Part shown: in pieces, positions 56,078 to 64,000 of the stretch
Layout: each line of letters begins with the position of its first letter
How positions within the stretch are numbered: position 1 is the stretch's first letter
Assembly: GCF_008000755.1 (NCBI RefSeq)
Contig: NZ_CP041690.1
Location: 1,269,260-1,333,259 of the forward strand
Reading direction: 5' to 3'
DNA length: 64,000 nucleotides
From: Youhaiella tibetensis
Lineage (GTDB): Bacteria; Pseudomonadota; Alphaproteobacteria; Rhizobiales; Devosiaceae
Made by a program: the position numbers and the translations under genes
The notes under the pieces: generated by a model
The model's database searches: none
Seen by the model: the letters and a program-made list of their open reading frames with translations, nothing else
Told to the model about the DNA's origin: nothing

Positions 56078-56908
56078 ATGACTGTCCAAGAGACCGAAGG
56101 CGCCGGTGGTTATGTGCTGGGGCACTCCGATCGCGAGCTCGAACGGCTCGAACGGCAGGCCACATTCTTTGGAGACATGACCCGCGAGGTGCTGGTTCGG
56201 GCGGGGATCGAGCCGGGCATGCGCGTGCTCGACCTTGGATGCGGCGTCGGCGACGTGTCGATGATCGCGGCCGACCTCGTCGGCGCGGACGGCGAGGTGG
56301 TGGGCATCGACATTTCGCCGGATGCCCTGGCCGTCGCCACGCGGCGCGCCCAGGCCTCGGGCCGGGCCATCGCCGAATTCGTCCATAGCAGGATCGACGA
56401 TTACCAGGGCATCGACGGGTTCGACGCCATCGTCGGCCGCTTCATCATGGTGCACCTGCCCAAGTCAGGGGAGACGCTGGGGCGCCTCGTGCGCGAGGCG
56501 CGGCCCAACGCCATCTTCGCCTTCGCCGAGATGGACCTGGATACAGTTTCCGCCAGCGGGGAAACGCCCTTGCTCGACCAGTGCGTGGCCTGGGTTGCAG
56601 AGGTCTATCGCCGGGCCGGGCTCGACCCCAATCCCGGCGCCGGGCTCTTTGCCACCTTCAAGGCGGCAGGGCTGCACCCGCAGATGTTCGGGATGACCCG
56701 GATCGGGGACAGCCAGGACATGCCGGGCTTCGCGTTCCTGGCCGAATCCGTGCGCAGCATGCTGCCGATGATCGAAAAGCTCGGCATCGCCAGCCCGCAG
56801 GACATCGGCATCGACACGCTGCGCGAGCGGCTGCTGGCCGAAGCAGCCCAGGCCGATACCTGCGTCTTCTATCCGCGCTTCGTGGGCGGCTGGGGACGGG
56901 TGCAGTAG
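56078..56908 (+). CDS. SAM-dependent methyltransferase (UbiE/Methyltransf_25-like)
   Basis: A 276-residue methyltransferase. Motif I is VLDLGCGVGDVSMIAADLVG near residues 49-68, motif II is EVVGIDISPDAL, and FDAIVGRFIMVHLPKS and ARPNAIFAFAEMD are the later core blocks. An N-terminal helix (GHSDRELERLERQATFF) is typical of small-molecule methyltransferases of this group. The substrate is unknown. It converges with the pyridoxamine-oxidase-like gene four bases away. Confidence 0.87.
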   Translation: MTVQETEGAGGYVLGHSDRELERLERQATFFGDMTREVLVRAGIEPGMRVLDLGCGVGDVSMIAADLVGADGEVVGIDISPDALAVATRRAQASGRAIAEFVHSRIDDYQGIDGFDAIVGRFIMVHLPKSGETLGRLVREARPNAIFAFAEMDLDTVSASGETPLLDQCVAWVAEVYRRAGLDPNPGAGLFATFKAAGLHPQMFGMTRIGDSQDMPGFAFLAESVRSMLPMIEKLGIASPQDIGIDTLRERLLAEAAQADTCVFYPRFVGGWGRVQ

Positions 56909-56912
56909 CGGG

Positions 56913-57476
56913 CTACTCGGCCGGCTCCTCGAACAGCCCGGTGGGCAGACCATCGATGCTGAACTGGTTCTTCTCGCGCCGGTAGGCATCCAGGCCGACG
57001 TCCTTTTCCTTGGCCTCGGCCCAGCGCGCCAGGGTAGGGCGCTCCCCGGCGTAGTCGAAAAGGGGGACGCCGAAGCCGCACGAGGTCTGCACCAGGTCGA
57101 TATCGAGCGAAGCGATCTGGCGGGCGCCCAGCGGTTCCTCGTTGTAGTGCGCGGCCAGGAGCTCCCCATATTCGGCGCTGCCTTGCGCGATGATGCGACC
57201 CTTCCCGTAAAGGCGAAGAATCTTGGGCGGGCCCTCGAACGAGCAGAACATGATCGTCATGCGGCCATCCACGCGCGTGTGCGCCGCCGTCTCGTTGCCG
57301 CTTCCGGTGAGATCGAGATAGACGACGCGATTGGGCGAGAGAACGCGAAGGCAGTCCGTGGGGCGCGGGGAGATGTTGACGCGCGAGCCGGCGGTCGCCG
57401 TCGCGGTAAAGAATATCTTCTGGCGCGAAATGAACTCGGACTGGACGCCGTCGATATCGGGATATTGCTTGGCCAT
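56913..57476 (-). CDS. pyridoxamine 5'-phosphate oxidase-family (split-barrel FMN) protein
   Basis: A 187-residue flavin-binding split-barrel protein. FFTATATAGSRVNISPRPTDCLRVLSPNRVVYLDLTGSGNET carries the family core, and RMTIMFCSFEGPPKILRLYGKGRI the second strand pair. The DLTGSGNET block and the C-terminal GLDAYRREKNQFSIDGLPTG place it with the general PPOX-like flavoproteins rather than with true PdxH. Its reaction is unknown. Confidence 0.85.
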   Translation of the reverse strand: MAKQYPDIDGVQSEFISRQKIFFTATATAGSRVNISPRPTDCLRVLSPNRVVYLDLTGSGNETAAHTRVDGRMTIMFCSFEGPPKILRLYGKGRIIAQGSAEYGELLAAHYNEEPLGARQIASLDIDLVQTSCGFGVPLFDYAGERPTLARWAEAKEKDVGLDAYRREKNQFSIDGLPTGLFEEPAE

Positions 57477-57540
57477 GGCGGCACCTCCGGACCGGTTCTA
57501 GTCGAACCGGCTGGAACTGTCACCACGACCTAAGTCGTCG

Positions 57541-58677
57541 TCAACCGGCGCGACGGGTGCCGATGCGCGAGAGCGCGGCGAGGGCCTCGTTGAGCACCGG
57601 ATTGCGTTCGGTGCGCTCGGCCGGGCGGCGGCCATCGGCAAAGGGCCTGTACTCTGGCTTGGTGAGCTCGAGCAGGTTCACGTCGCCGCGCCACGAGCTC
57701 ATCAGGAACGCCATCGAATCGGGCGTGACCGTATCGAACATGCGCGCGAACTCGGTCAGCACCGGCGATTTGTCGTCATCGTGCGAGGTGGCGTGGATGA
57801 GGACCTTAAGGCCCTCATAGGCCGTGGCTCCGAACGCGCGCAGGATCACGAAGAGCGCCGCCCCTGAAACGTCATGGGCGATCTGGCCGCAGCGGACTTC
57901 GTCCAGGCCCGTGATCTGGTGGAGGAGGCGCGTGACTTCGGGCCGGCGATTCTCGGCGAAGAGCTTCATGAGCGCGCGGGTGAGTTCATCCGTGGCGACC
58001 GTGATCTGCTCGATGGTCTTCTTGATCGGCGCCTCGGGCGTGCGGCGCTCGCCGAACGCCTTGATGACCTTGATGCGGTCAGACTCGTTGAGATCGAAGA
58101 AGGCGGGGGCGAGCAGGGCGCAATCGAAATCGTCGCGCGCCGCCAGCGACCAGGCGACCTGGTAATCCATCTGCGCGGAGCGGGCGAGGGCCGAGAGATA
58201 GGGGCCGCGCGGCACGATGGCCATGTTGGTGGCCAGGGCGCGATAGACGCGCCGGCTATTCATCTGGAAGAGCTTGGCCAGGGCGACGTTGGAAAGATCG
58301 GAGCGGCGCGCCAGCGAGGCGCAGGCCACGGCTTCGCCCTTGGCGATGACCTTGAGCATGGTCGCCTCGGACATGGCCGGGGCGTTGAGCAGGTAATCGG
58401 GCAGGTCGTCCCCGGCATTCTCCAGAACCAGTTCCTCGAGCATCTGGGAAAGGTGTTCCGAGCGCCCGAGCGTCGCCGCCGCCTTGGCGCGCGCGGTGGG
58501 CGCAGCGGTCGAGAACAGGCGCTGCACCAGGGCCTCGAACTGTTCACGCTCGGCAGAGGTGGGCTTTTCGCGCCGCGCATAGGCGTCGCAGGCCGCCACC
58601 AGCAGCGTGTTGGTGCGGTCAACGCCACCAGATTCGATCAGCAGCTGGAAAGTTTCATAGGGTTGGAAGCCGAGCAT
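57541..58677 (-). CDS. DUF2336-family protein
   Basis: A 378-residue cytoplasmic protein made of many short helices, like HEAT-type repeats (TMLKVIAKGEAVACASLARRSDLSNVALAKLF). The layout and the central NSRRVYRALATN region fit the alphaproteobacterial DUF2336 family, whose function is not established. A CtrA-like box with a GATTC site lies 79 bases upstream, suggesting cell-cycle control. No partner genes are linked. Confidence 0.82.
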   Translation of the reverse strand: MLGFQPYETFQLLIESGGVDRTNTLLVAACDAYARREKPTSAEREQFEALVQRLFSTAAPTARAKAAATLGRSEHLSQMLEELVLENAGDDLPDYLLNAPAMSEATMLKVIAKGEAVACASLARRSDLSNVALAKLFQMNSRRVYRALATNMAIVPRGPYLSALARSAQMDYQVAWSLAARDDFDCALLAPAFFDLNESDRIKVIKAFGERRTPEAPIKKTIEQITVATDELTRALMKLFAENRRPEVTRLLHQITGLDEVRCGQIAHDVSGAALFVILRAFGATAYEGLKVLIHATSHDDDKSPVLTEFARMFDTVTPDSMAFLMSSWRGDVNLLELTKPEYRPFADGRRPAERTERNPVLNEALAALSRIGTRRAG

Positions 58678-58755
58678 CGATCGCCTGAGCCAAAAGTCTG
58701 AAAAGTCGCAAAATGGGACGCAAATCGCGTCTCCATCACTCTTTCCAGAGATTCG

Positions 58756-58770
58756 TTAGCGGACTGTTAA
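58756..58770 (-). promoter_or_regulatory. CtrA-like box in the DUF2336 promoter region
   Basis: On the plus strand the bases read TTAG-CGGACTG-TTAA followed by CC, one mismatch from TTAA-N7-TTAAC. A GATTC site (GANTC, the CcrM target) is at 58750-58754. It lies between the divergent DUF2336 gene and the lipoprotein gene at 58956 and could serve either. Confidence 0.5.
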
Positions 58771-58955
58771 CCTTGACGATCTCTTAATGAAAACCGTCGG
58801 ACATGCGGCGTTCGACACTTCGCCAGGAAGGCGGAGGCAGCAACAGGAGGCTGGCTTGGGAAAGCTCGTCCCGTTTGATCGACCGACGGAATCGGTCCCT
58901 AAACGCCCGCCCCTTTCGGGGCCGGGTCAGATATTGATTTTTACCGGGGTCCGGT

Positions 58956-59828
58956 ATGAGCGTCACAACAGGCCAGAACCGGACAGCCGGACGACATCAG
59001 GCAAGCCGAAGCGGCGGCGCGGCCAGGGTTCTTAAAGGCCTGCTGGCGCTGGCGCTGGTCGGCACGGCCGCTGCATGCGCGCGGCCCGTGGGCGATTTCG
59101 GCCGGGCCCAGCCCAGCTTCACCCATGACGTGGTGATGCCCACGGTCGGCAAATGGCGCGCCAGCCAGGCGGGCGAGCCGGTCTCGAACTTCAACCAGAC
59201 CGACCAGGAACGGCTGATGCACGACGTGGTCTGGCGCTTCCTCATCGCGCCGCACGGCCGCGACTGGGCGTTCGACACCTCCGTCGAGCTGCAGCGCACG
59301 CGCATTTATCCGGCGCGCGACGCCAAGTTCACCATCGACCGCTACTACGGCACGCTGCGCTCGGACGCCTACCAGTCATCGCGCGTGCGCTACAAGCGCG
59401 TGGGCAGCGATGTCGAAACCGACGTCGCGCTGATGCCGGCGGCCTTCGCGGCCATCTGCGAGGTGATCGAGGTCGACCGCCAGCGCGCCGAGGCCCTGCG
59501 CTCGCTGGCCATGGGCAGCCCGATGTCCACCGAGGCGGCGGCCCGGCAGGCCGAGAACGCGCAGTATATCGACTGGTTTACCCGGGCGGTGCGCTATCGC
59601 TATGATTCGTATTCCTACGCGCTCGACCACCTGCTGGTGGAAACGCCCCATGAAGAGGCCCGGGCGGTGGACGCGAGCCTGAGCAAGCTGCTGGCCTACG
59701 TGGATGCGGCGGAACGCGCCGATTTCTGCCGTGGCGCCGGAGCCTTCAATGGCGGCCACCCGAGCAAGTCGCTGCCCTCGCGCGTCTACATGACGCCCAG
59801 GGACTACGAAGGCGAATATCGCAAGTAG
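58956..59828 (+). CDS. putative lipoprotein of unknown function
   Basis: A 290-residue protein. A basic N-terminus (RTAGRHQASRSGG), a hydrophobic stretch (LKGLLALALVG) and a lipobox-like TAAAC at residue 41 suggest a lipoprotein signal, with a longer n-region than usual. The remaining sequence is helical and acidic/basic mixed, with the blocks QERLMHDVVWRFLIAPHGRDW and FTRAVRYRYDSYSYALDHLLVETP. I do not recognise a named domain. The ATG at 58956 lacks a strong ribosome site. It converges with a small gene five bases away. Confidence 0.72.
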   Translation: MSVTTGQNRTAGRHQASRSGGAARVLKGLLALALVGTAAACARPVGDFGRAQPSFTHDVVMPTVGKWRASQAGEPVSNFNQTDQERLMHDVVWRFLIAPHGRDWAFDTSVELQRTRIYPARDAKFTIDRYYGTLRSDAYQSSRVRYKRVGSDVETDVALMPAAFAAICEVIEVDRQRAEALRSLAMGSPMSTEAAARQAENAQYIDWFTRAVRYRYDSYSYALDHLLVETPHEEARAVDASLSKLLAYVDAAERADFCRGAGAFNGGHPSKSLPSRVYMTPRDYEGEYRK

Positions 59829-59833
59829 CGCCG

Positions 59834-60106
59834 CTACTCGGCTGCCAGCCCGAACTTGGTGATATCGGCCGCCGCCATGGTGCGGCGCGCCAGCTCGGCC
59901 GCCTTGACGTAAAGCGCGTATTCGATGTCGGACTGGGAGGTGCCCGGTTCGGCGTCGGTCCATACCTTGAGGGTGATCGGGTGCTCGCTGACCCGGCCCC
60001 CCGAGACTTCGCGCAAGGTAACCCTGGCAACCGCGAGAATCCGGCCGGGAAGCGTGGGATGGGGGCGAATCTCGGAAAGACTCCAGTCCTTTAGCTGGAA
60101 AGACAT
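59834..60106 (-). CDS. conserved small hypothetical protein
   Basis: A 90-residue protein with alternating strands (LAVARVTLREVSGGR, HPITLKVWTD) and a C-terminal helix (DIEYALYVKAAELARRTMAAADI). It has no signal peptide. The ATG at 60106 has GGAG eight bases upstream; a GTG three codons earlier is possible. I do not recognise the family. Confidence 0.65.
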   Translation of the reverse strand: MSFQLKDWSLSEIRPHPTLPGRILAVARVTLREVSGGRVSEHPITLKVWTDAEPGTSQSDIEYALYVKAAELARRTMAAADITKFGLAAE

Positions 60107-60318
60107 CGCGCTCACTCCATACGAATCCTAGTCAAGGCCGGGACTATGGCTCCTGCCCTCGCGTCGAGGGAACGTAGTTTTGCCGGTTTGCACAGATAGT
60201 GCCCGGTCCCGAGCGCTCCTTCCTAATGAACGGCAGATGAACGGGCGGTTAGCACCGTGTTCAAGCTTGTTCGGCCATAAGGCGGCCAAACAGAGTAAAT
60301 TTTCCGGAGACAATTCCC

Positions 60319-60714
60319 GTGCCATTCTATGCAAGACGGATCGCCGCGGCCGCTGCGGCACTTGCGCTGCTGGCGACTCCAACGCTGGCGGCGGACATCG
60401 CCAAATCGCCCGTGGGCGTCTGGCAGACCGAACAGGGCGACGCGCGCTTCAGGGTTTCCCTGTGCGGCGACGGCAAGCAGCTATGCGCCAAGCTGACCTG
60501 GCTGCGCCAGGACGTCCGCAGCGCCGAGAACCTGCGCTATCTTAACAAATACGTGGTGCAGGGCGCCATGCCCGTGCAGGTCAACAAGTGGCGCGGCACG
60601 GTGAGCTATAACGGGGAAACCCTTTCGGGCTCGGTGACGCTGGCCGGCGATGTGATGAGCCTGCAGGGCTGCAAGGGCATCTTCTGCCAGTCCATGTCGT
60701 TCCAGCGCCTCTGA
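60319..60714 (+). CDS. DUF2147-family exported protein
   Basis: A 131-residue periplasmic protein. A signal peptide (residues 1-24, ending PTLAA) precedes SPVGVWQTEQGDARFRVSLCGDGKQLCAKLTWLR, the DUF2147 hallmark. Four cysteines are present as two pairs (GDGKQLCAK and GCKGIFCQS regions included), suggesting disulfides. The start is a GTG with CCGGAGA upstream. The family is lipocalin-like in fold and its role is undefined. A terminator follows at 60768. Confidence 0.83.
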   Translation: MPFYARRIAAAAAALALLATPTLAADIAKSPVGVWQTEQGDARFRVSLCGDGKQLCAKLTWLRQDVRSAENLRYLNKYVVQGAMPVQVNKWRGTVSYNGETLSGSVTLAGDVMSLQGCKGIFCQSMSFQRL

Positions 60715-60767
60715 TTTTTCGCGTTTTTTTGGGCGCCGGAACTTATCCCCCATCCGGCGACCGAGCT

Positions 60768-60798
60768 AAAGGGCTGCTTTTGCGGCCCTTTTTGTTTT
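60768..60798 (+). terminator. Rho-independent terminator after the DUF2147 gene
   Basis: AAAGGGC pairs with GCCCTTT around a GC-containing loop and is followed by TTGTTTT. It lies 54 bases after the stop. A shorter T run (60726-60730) precedes it. Confidence 0.7.
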
Positions 60799-60874
60799 GG
60801 CGGCGCCGCATTGCCGGACTTATCCGTGCGTGACGGCGATCCGCTATAGTTTTGCTACGGTCGCAGAAATGGGC

Positions 60875-61087
60875 CTAGCGCTCCCTCTCCGGCATCAGCC
60901 GATAGCTGAACCGGTCGCGGATGCGGGCATTGAAGAAGCGCCCCTTGGAGAAGGCGGCGCGGAAGGCCTCGGCCGTCTGCGGCGGCACGGCGAGATAATC
61001 GTAGCGCTTGCCGGTCGGCACGAACCACACCGAGAGCGTGCGGCTCTGCGGATCGTACTTGAAATTCCTGATGGCGGTTGAGGGCAT
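60875..61087 (-). CDS. KTSC-domain small protein
   Basis: A 70-residue protein consisting of one KTSC domain. It begins MPSTAIRNFKYDPQSRTLSVWFVPTGKRYDYLAVP (core LSVWFVPTGKRYDY) and ends with the RIRDRFSYRL motif. The family is named after Lys-tRNA synthetase C-terminal-like sequence and is often found in phage and GTA neighbourhoods. The start at 61087 is the only ATG that fits. It is divergent from the terminase pair. Confidence 0.82.
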   Translation of the reverse strand: MPSTAIRNFKYDPQSRTLSVWFVPTGKRYDYLAVPPQTAEAFRAAFSKGRFFNARIRDRFSYRLMPERER

Positions 61088-61156
61088 GCCGGCCTCCGCG
61101 CGTGGTTCACGAGGGTGAACGACGCGCGGAGCGCCCGGTTGCGGAAAGGAGCGGGG

Positions 61157-61576
61157 ATGGACGATGACATGAAGGCGTTCTGGGCCGCGGTCCAGGTGGA
61201 CTACGAGGGACGCGAACTCACCCTGGAAGCAGTCGCCATGCGGCACGGGCTCACGGTGGGGAAGCTCGCCTACGCTGCCCGTCAGCTGGGCTGGGCGCGC
61301 CGCTACCTCAAGCATCTCAACCTTGAAAACAGCATCAAGCGGATGTTCCGCGTGCTGGAAACCCACCTCATTCGGCTGGAGGCAACGGAAGTCACGATGA
61401 AGACGGAAAGCACCAAGGAAATCACCCTGCTGGCCAACATGTGCAAGACGCTCGAAAGGCTGATCGAGATCGACAATGCGCGGCCGATTCAAAAGCGCAC
61501 CGGCAAGCAGGGCAAGGAAATGACGGAACTGACCAACCAGCTGGTGCGCCGGATTGAAAAGCTTAAGCGCGGATGA
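61157..61576 (+). CDS. small terminase-like HTH protein (GTA/phage type)
   Basis: A 139-residue protein. The N-terminal helix-turn-helix (ELTLEAVAMRHGLTVGKLAYAARQLGW, residues about 19-45) is followed by a long helical region (IKRMFRVLETHLIRLEATEVTMKTES). This layout, and its position 23 bases overlapping a large-terminase gene, fits a small terminase subunit that recognises DNA for packaging. The ATG at 61157 has an AAAGGAG site. The exact family is not certain from sequence alone. Confidence 0.7.
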   Translation: MDDDMKAFWAAVQVDYEGRELTLEAVAMRHGLTVGKLAYAARQLGWARRYLKHLNLENSIKRMFRVLETHLIRLEATEVTMKTESTKEITLLANMCKTLERLIEIDNARPIQKRTGKQGKEMTELTNQLVRRIEKLKRG

Positions 61577-62870
61577 GCTGAGGGCGATCAGGGAATGCCT
61601 GCAATCGCTTGCGGACAACCACTCGCGCGAAGAGATCGCCAGGCTGATCCCCGATCGGTGGCATGAAACACTGCACTTCTACTGGCCCGCTTGGGCGCGC
61701 CCCCAGCAATTGCCGCCCGACGGCGATTGGACGACCTGGCTCATCATGGGAGGGCGCGGGTCCGGAAAGACGCTGGCGGGCGCGCAATGGGTGCGCGACC
61801 TGGCCACCGGGGAAAGCCCAGTCTCTCCCATCGCCCTGGTGGGCGAGACGATGACCGAGGCCATCGCGGTGATGGTGAAGGGCGTAAGCGGCATCCTGTC
61901 GGTGCATCCCGACGAGCAGCGGCCGGTGCTCAAGGGCACCTCGCTGGTCTGGCCTAATGGGGTCGAGGCGACGGTGCTCTCCGCTTCCGATCCCGACCGG
62001 TTTCGCGGCCCGCAATTCGCGGCGGCGTGGTGCGACGAGGTGGCCAAGTGGCCGCAGGCCGAAGAGGCCTGGGACATGCTCCAGTTCGGGCTGCGGCTGG
62101 GCGACAAGCCCCGGCAGCTGGCGACGACGACGCCCAAGCCCACCAAGCTGCTGCGGCGCCTGCTCGCCGATGAGCATACGGTCCTCACGCGCATGAAGAC
62201 CGAGGATAACCGCCAGTACCTGGCGGAAGGATTTCTCGAAGCGGTGGTGGGGCGCTATCGCGGCTCGGTGCTCGGACGCCAGGAACTTGATGGCGAACTG
62301 ATCGAGGATCTGCCCGACGCACTCTGGAACCGGGACATGTTCCGCCGCTTCCGCGGCGGCGAACTGGGCCGGGTGGTGGTGGCGGTCGACCCGCCCGTCA
62401 CCGGCGGGCCCAAGGCCGATGCCTGCGGGATCGTGGTGACGGGGCAGGCGGGCGAAGGCGCGGCGGTGCTGGCGGACTACACGGCCTCGGGATTGCATCC
62501 GGTGAACTGGGCGCGCCGCGCCGTGCGGGCGTTCCGCGATTTCGAGGCCGACTGCATCGTGGCCGAGGTCAATCAGGGCGGGGACCTGGTGAAATCGGTG
62601 ATCGCACAGGTGGATGCCTCGGTGCCGGTCCGGGCCGTCCGGGCCAACCGGGGCAAATGGCTGCGGGCCGAGCCGGTGGCGGCGCTTTATGCGCGCGGGC
62701 TCGTGGCGCATGCCGAGGGATTGTCCGCGCTCGAGGACGAGATGTGCGCATTCGGCGCGGACGGCCGAGCCGACGGCCATTCGCCGGACAGGGTGGATGC
62801 GCTGGTCTGGGCGGTGACGGAACTGCTGCTGGGAGAGGTGCAGGTGGTGCCACGGGTGCGGCGGGTGTGA
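61554..62870 (+). CDS. terminase large subunit / DNA-packaging ATPase (GTA-like)
   Basis: A 438-residue packaging motor. Walker A is GGRGSGKT (66-73), Walker B region is AAWCDEVAKWPQ near 150-165, and TTTPKPTKLLRRLL is the coupling block. The nuclease half has the acidic residues in VAVDPPVTGG near 280, VAEVNQGGDLV near 330 and DRVDALVWAVTELLL near the end. These match the terminase of Rhodobacter-type gene transfer agents. The start is the TTG at 61554, overlapping the small subunit by 23 bases; no better start is visible. No portal, protease or capsid gene follows within the window. Confidence 0.88.
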   Translation: MKSLSADELRAIRECLQSLADNHSREEIARLIPDRWHETLHFYWPAWARPQQLPPDGDWTTWLIMGGRGSGKTLAGAQWVRDLATGESPVSPIALVGETMTEAIAVMVKGVSGILSVHPDEQRPVLKGTSLVWPNGVEATVLSASDPDRFRGPQFAAAWCDEVAKWPQAEEAWDMLQFGLRLGDKPRQLATTTPKPTKLLRRLLADEHTVLTRMKTEDNRQYLAEGFLEAVVGRYRGSVLGRQELDGELIEDLPDALWNRDMFRRFRGGELGRVVVAVDPPVTGGPKADACGIVVTGQAGEGAAVLADYTASGLHPVNWARRAVRAFRDFEADCIVAEVNQGGDLVKSVIAQVDASVPVRAVRANRGKWLRAEPVAALYARGLVAHAEGLSALEDEMCAFGADGRADGHSPDRVDALVWAVTELLLGEVQVVPRVRRV

Positions 62871-62895
62871 GGGGCTGAATCGGGGTTGTGGCTGA

Positions 62896-63573
62896 CCCCC
62901 ACCCTTGTTCCCTCCCCACAGGGGGGAGGGGGACCTGCTGGCTCGGTGGTGCCCTCGGCGCTTCCCTCCCCCTTGTGGGGAGGGATTGAGGGTGCGGGTG
63001 CCAGGGGCGAGATTTGCTCCTGCTGTGTCTGGGCCGCCCCTCATCCGACGCTGCGCGCCACCTTCTCCCCGAGGGGGCGAAGGAAGGGGCGGGTTGCTGG
63101 TGCGGTTTCTTGGGGCGCAGGCCGTGAGGCGGCGAAAGCCGTCGCCCTGTTGGGTGAGGGAGCCCGGCAGGGCGGTGAGGGGAGATTAGGCGAGATCGGG
63201 ATGGTTTACCCCAACCCTTGTTCCCTCCCCACAAGGGGGAGGGAGACCTGCTGGCTCGGTGGTGCCCTCGGCGCTTCCCTCCCCCTTGCGGGGAGGGATT
63301 GAGGGTGGGGGAGCCAGGGGCGAGATTTGCCCCTGCTGTGTCTGGGCCGCCCCTCATCCGGCGCTGCGCGCCACCTTCTCCCCGAGGGGGCGAAGGGAGG
63401 GGGCGGGTTGCTGGTGCGGTTTTTTGGGGCGCAGCCGGTTAGGCGGCGAGAGCCCTCGCCCCGTTGGGGAGAGGGTGCCCGGCAGGGCGGTGAGGGGAGA
63501 TTAGGGCGAGATCGGGGTGGTTTACCCCCACCCTTGTTCCCTCCCCACTAGGGGGGGGGGACCTGCTGGCTGG
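62896..63573. repeat. tandem repeat, unit about 314 bp, two copies and a partial third
   Basis: The segment ACCCTTGTTCCCTCCCCAC starts at 62901, 63214 and 63530, so the period is 313 and then 316 bases. Each unit holds a CCCTCCCC/GGGGAGGG palindrome pair, a second REP-like element (CTCATCCG to CTTCTCCCCGAGG) and a pyrimidine-purine rich tail. The two full copies differ by scattered substitutions and small indels. Open frames across it are a by-product of the repeat. The whole 756-base space between the terminase and the VOC gene holds no gene that I can support. Confidence 0.9.
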
Positions 63574-63626
63574 ATCGCGCCTCGGTGCTTTCTTCCTCAC
63601 AGGGAGAGACCTTGTGAGGGGTCGGT

Positions 63627-63992
63627 TCAGGGCTGCGGTTCCAGCAACTCGATGCGGTTGCCGAAGGGGTCGGCGATGTAGCAGCGGGTGTAGCCGGGGA
63701 GGGGTTCGTCGGTGGTGACGGTGACCCCGGACGCCTGCAGGTGCTCAATGAGGTCCGGCAGGTCGGCGACGCGGAAGGCGGGGTGGGCCTTGCGGGCGGG
63801 GACAAAATTCTGTTCGACGCCCAGATGGACTTTGAGGGTGCCGGTTTCGAACCAGGCGCCGCCGCGCTTGGCCAGGTTTTCGGGTTTGGCGACTTCGGGA
63901 ATGCCCAGGATGCCGGAATAAAAGGCACGCGCCTCCGGTTCGCGGCCGGCAGGCATGGCGAGCTGGACGTGATCGATCGCGAGCAATGTCAT
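63627..63992 (-). CDS. VOC-family (glyoxalase/bleomycin-resistance-like) protein
   Basis: A 121-residue protein of one VOC unit with two beta-alpha-beta-beta-beta modules. LLAIDHVQLAMPAGREPEARAFYSGILGI carries the first metal-type histidine and RCYIADPFGNRIELLEPQ the second family block with a glutamate. The size suits a homodimeric enzyme; the substrate is unknown (glyoxalase, dioxygenase or resistance protein). It is the last gene in the window. Confidence 0.86.
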   Translation of the reverse strand: MTLLAIDHVQLAMPAGREPEARAFYSGILGIPEVAKPENLAKRGGAWFETGTLKVHLGVEQNFVPARKAHPAFRVADLPDLIEHLQASGVTVTTDEPLPGYTRCYIADPFGNRIELLEPQP

Positions 63993-64000
63993 GGGGACTC

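Noticed and set aside
60248..60270. TTAG-N7-TTCA as another CtrA box before the DUF2147 gene
   Set aside because: It has two mismatches to the consensus and no nearby GANTC site. Such matches are expected by chance.
62886..63551. Several overlapping open frames of 60-140 codons
   Set aside because: They lie wholly in the tandem REP repeat, repeat each other and have low-complexity Pro/Arg/Gly sequence. They reflect the GC-rich repeat and not genes.

Overview
The window is 64 kb of high-GC, gene-dense DNA from an alphaproteobacterium, most likely of the order Hyphomicrobiales (Rhizobiales). A Devosia-like organism is my guess and is not demonstrated. The support is a MucR/Ros regulator, small families typical of that order (DUF1491, DUF2336, DUF5330, DUF6456, the TIGR03808 Tat-exported repeat protein), CtrA-like TTAA-N7-TTAA boxes with a nearby GANTC site, and the GTA-like terminase pair near the right end. 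It reads as ordinary chromosome: there is no rRNA, CRISPR array, insertion sequence or recognisable prophage or plasmid module. Two tRNA genes (Gln-TTG and Pro-CGG) lie near 8.8-9.0 kb.

Layout. (1) 1-4174: end of a probable amino-sugar (sialic acid type) catabolic operon, with a DapA/NanA-family lyase, two peptide-type ABC ATPases and a fused NanE-NanK protein. (2) 4327-8605: a tripartite exporter (ATPase, FtsX-type permease, HlyD adaptor). (3) 9059-11477: phosphatase, methyltransferase, YqhA-like membrane protein. (4) 11612-14484: XRE-cupin regulator followed by kbl-tdh (threonine to glycine). (5) 14740-21898: hexuronate catabolism (Gfo/Idh oxidoreductase, GntR regulator, uxuA, uxaC and a 3'-truncated uxuB-like gene) with an L-serine deaminase gene inserted among them. 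(6) 21963-23627: Na/Pi cotransporter. (7) 24046-30574: ugp-type glycerol-phosphate ABC importer, phosphodiesterase, DeoR regulator and HAD phosphatase. (8) 30582-42454: mixed housekeeping and stress genes (epimerase, asparaginase, HerA-like ATPase, clpS, response regulator, sodB, oligopeptidase B, msrB). (9) 42647-48522: complete seven-gene Mrp/Mnh Na+/H+ antiporter operon. (10) 48655-60714: mucR, a free-standing DnaA domain IV protein, sufE, a DivJ/PleC-like histidine kinase and envelope or unknown genes. (11) 60875-62870: KTSC protein and a small/large terminase pair. (12) 62896-63573: a tandem repeat of about 314 bp, followed by a VOC-family gene.

How the parts work together. The clearest systems-level signal is regulatory. 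One near-palindrome (AATTCC-RATATAGT-GGAATT) occurs upstream of kbl-tdh and of sdaA, and a degenerate copy lies upstream of the XRE-cupin gene itself, which suggests an autoregulated threonine/serine degradation regulon. A second element (ATCWGGTATGGYAGWT) precedes the Gfo/Idh gene, uxuA and uxaC, which fits regulation by the embedded GntR protein. The uxuB-like gene lacks the whole C-terminal catalytic domain, so the hexuronate route has a gap at fructuronate reduction unless another enzyme, possibly the co-regulated Gfo/Idh protein, fills it. The threonine dehydrogenase lacks the four structural-zinc cysteines and the NanK half of the fusion lacks the ROK zinc motif.

All functions are read from sequence motifs and context; no database search was run.
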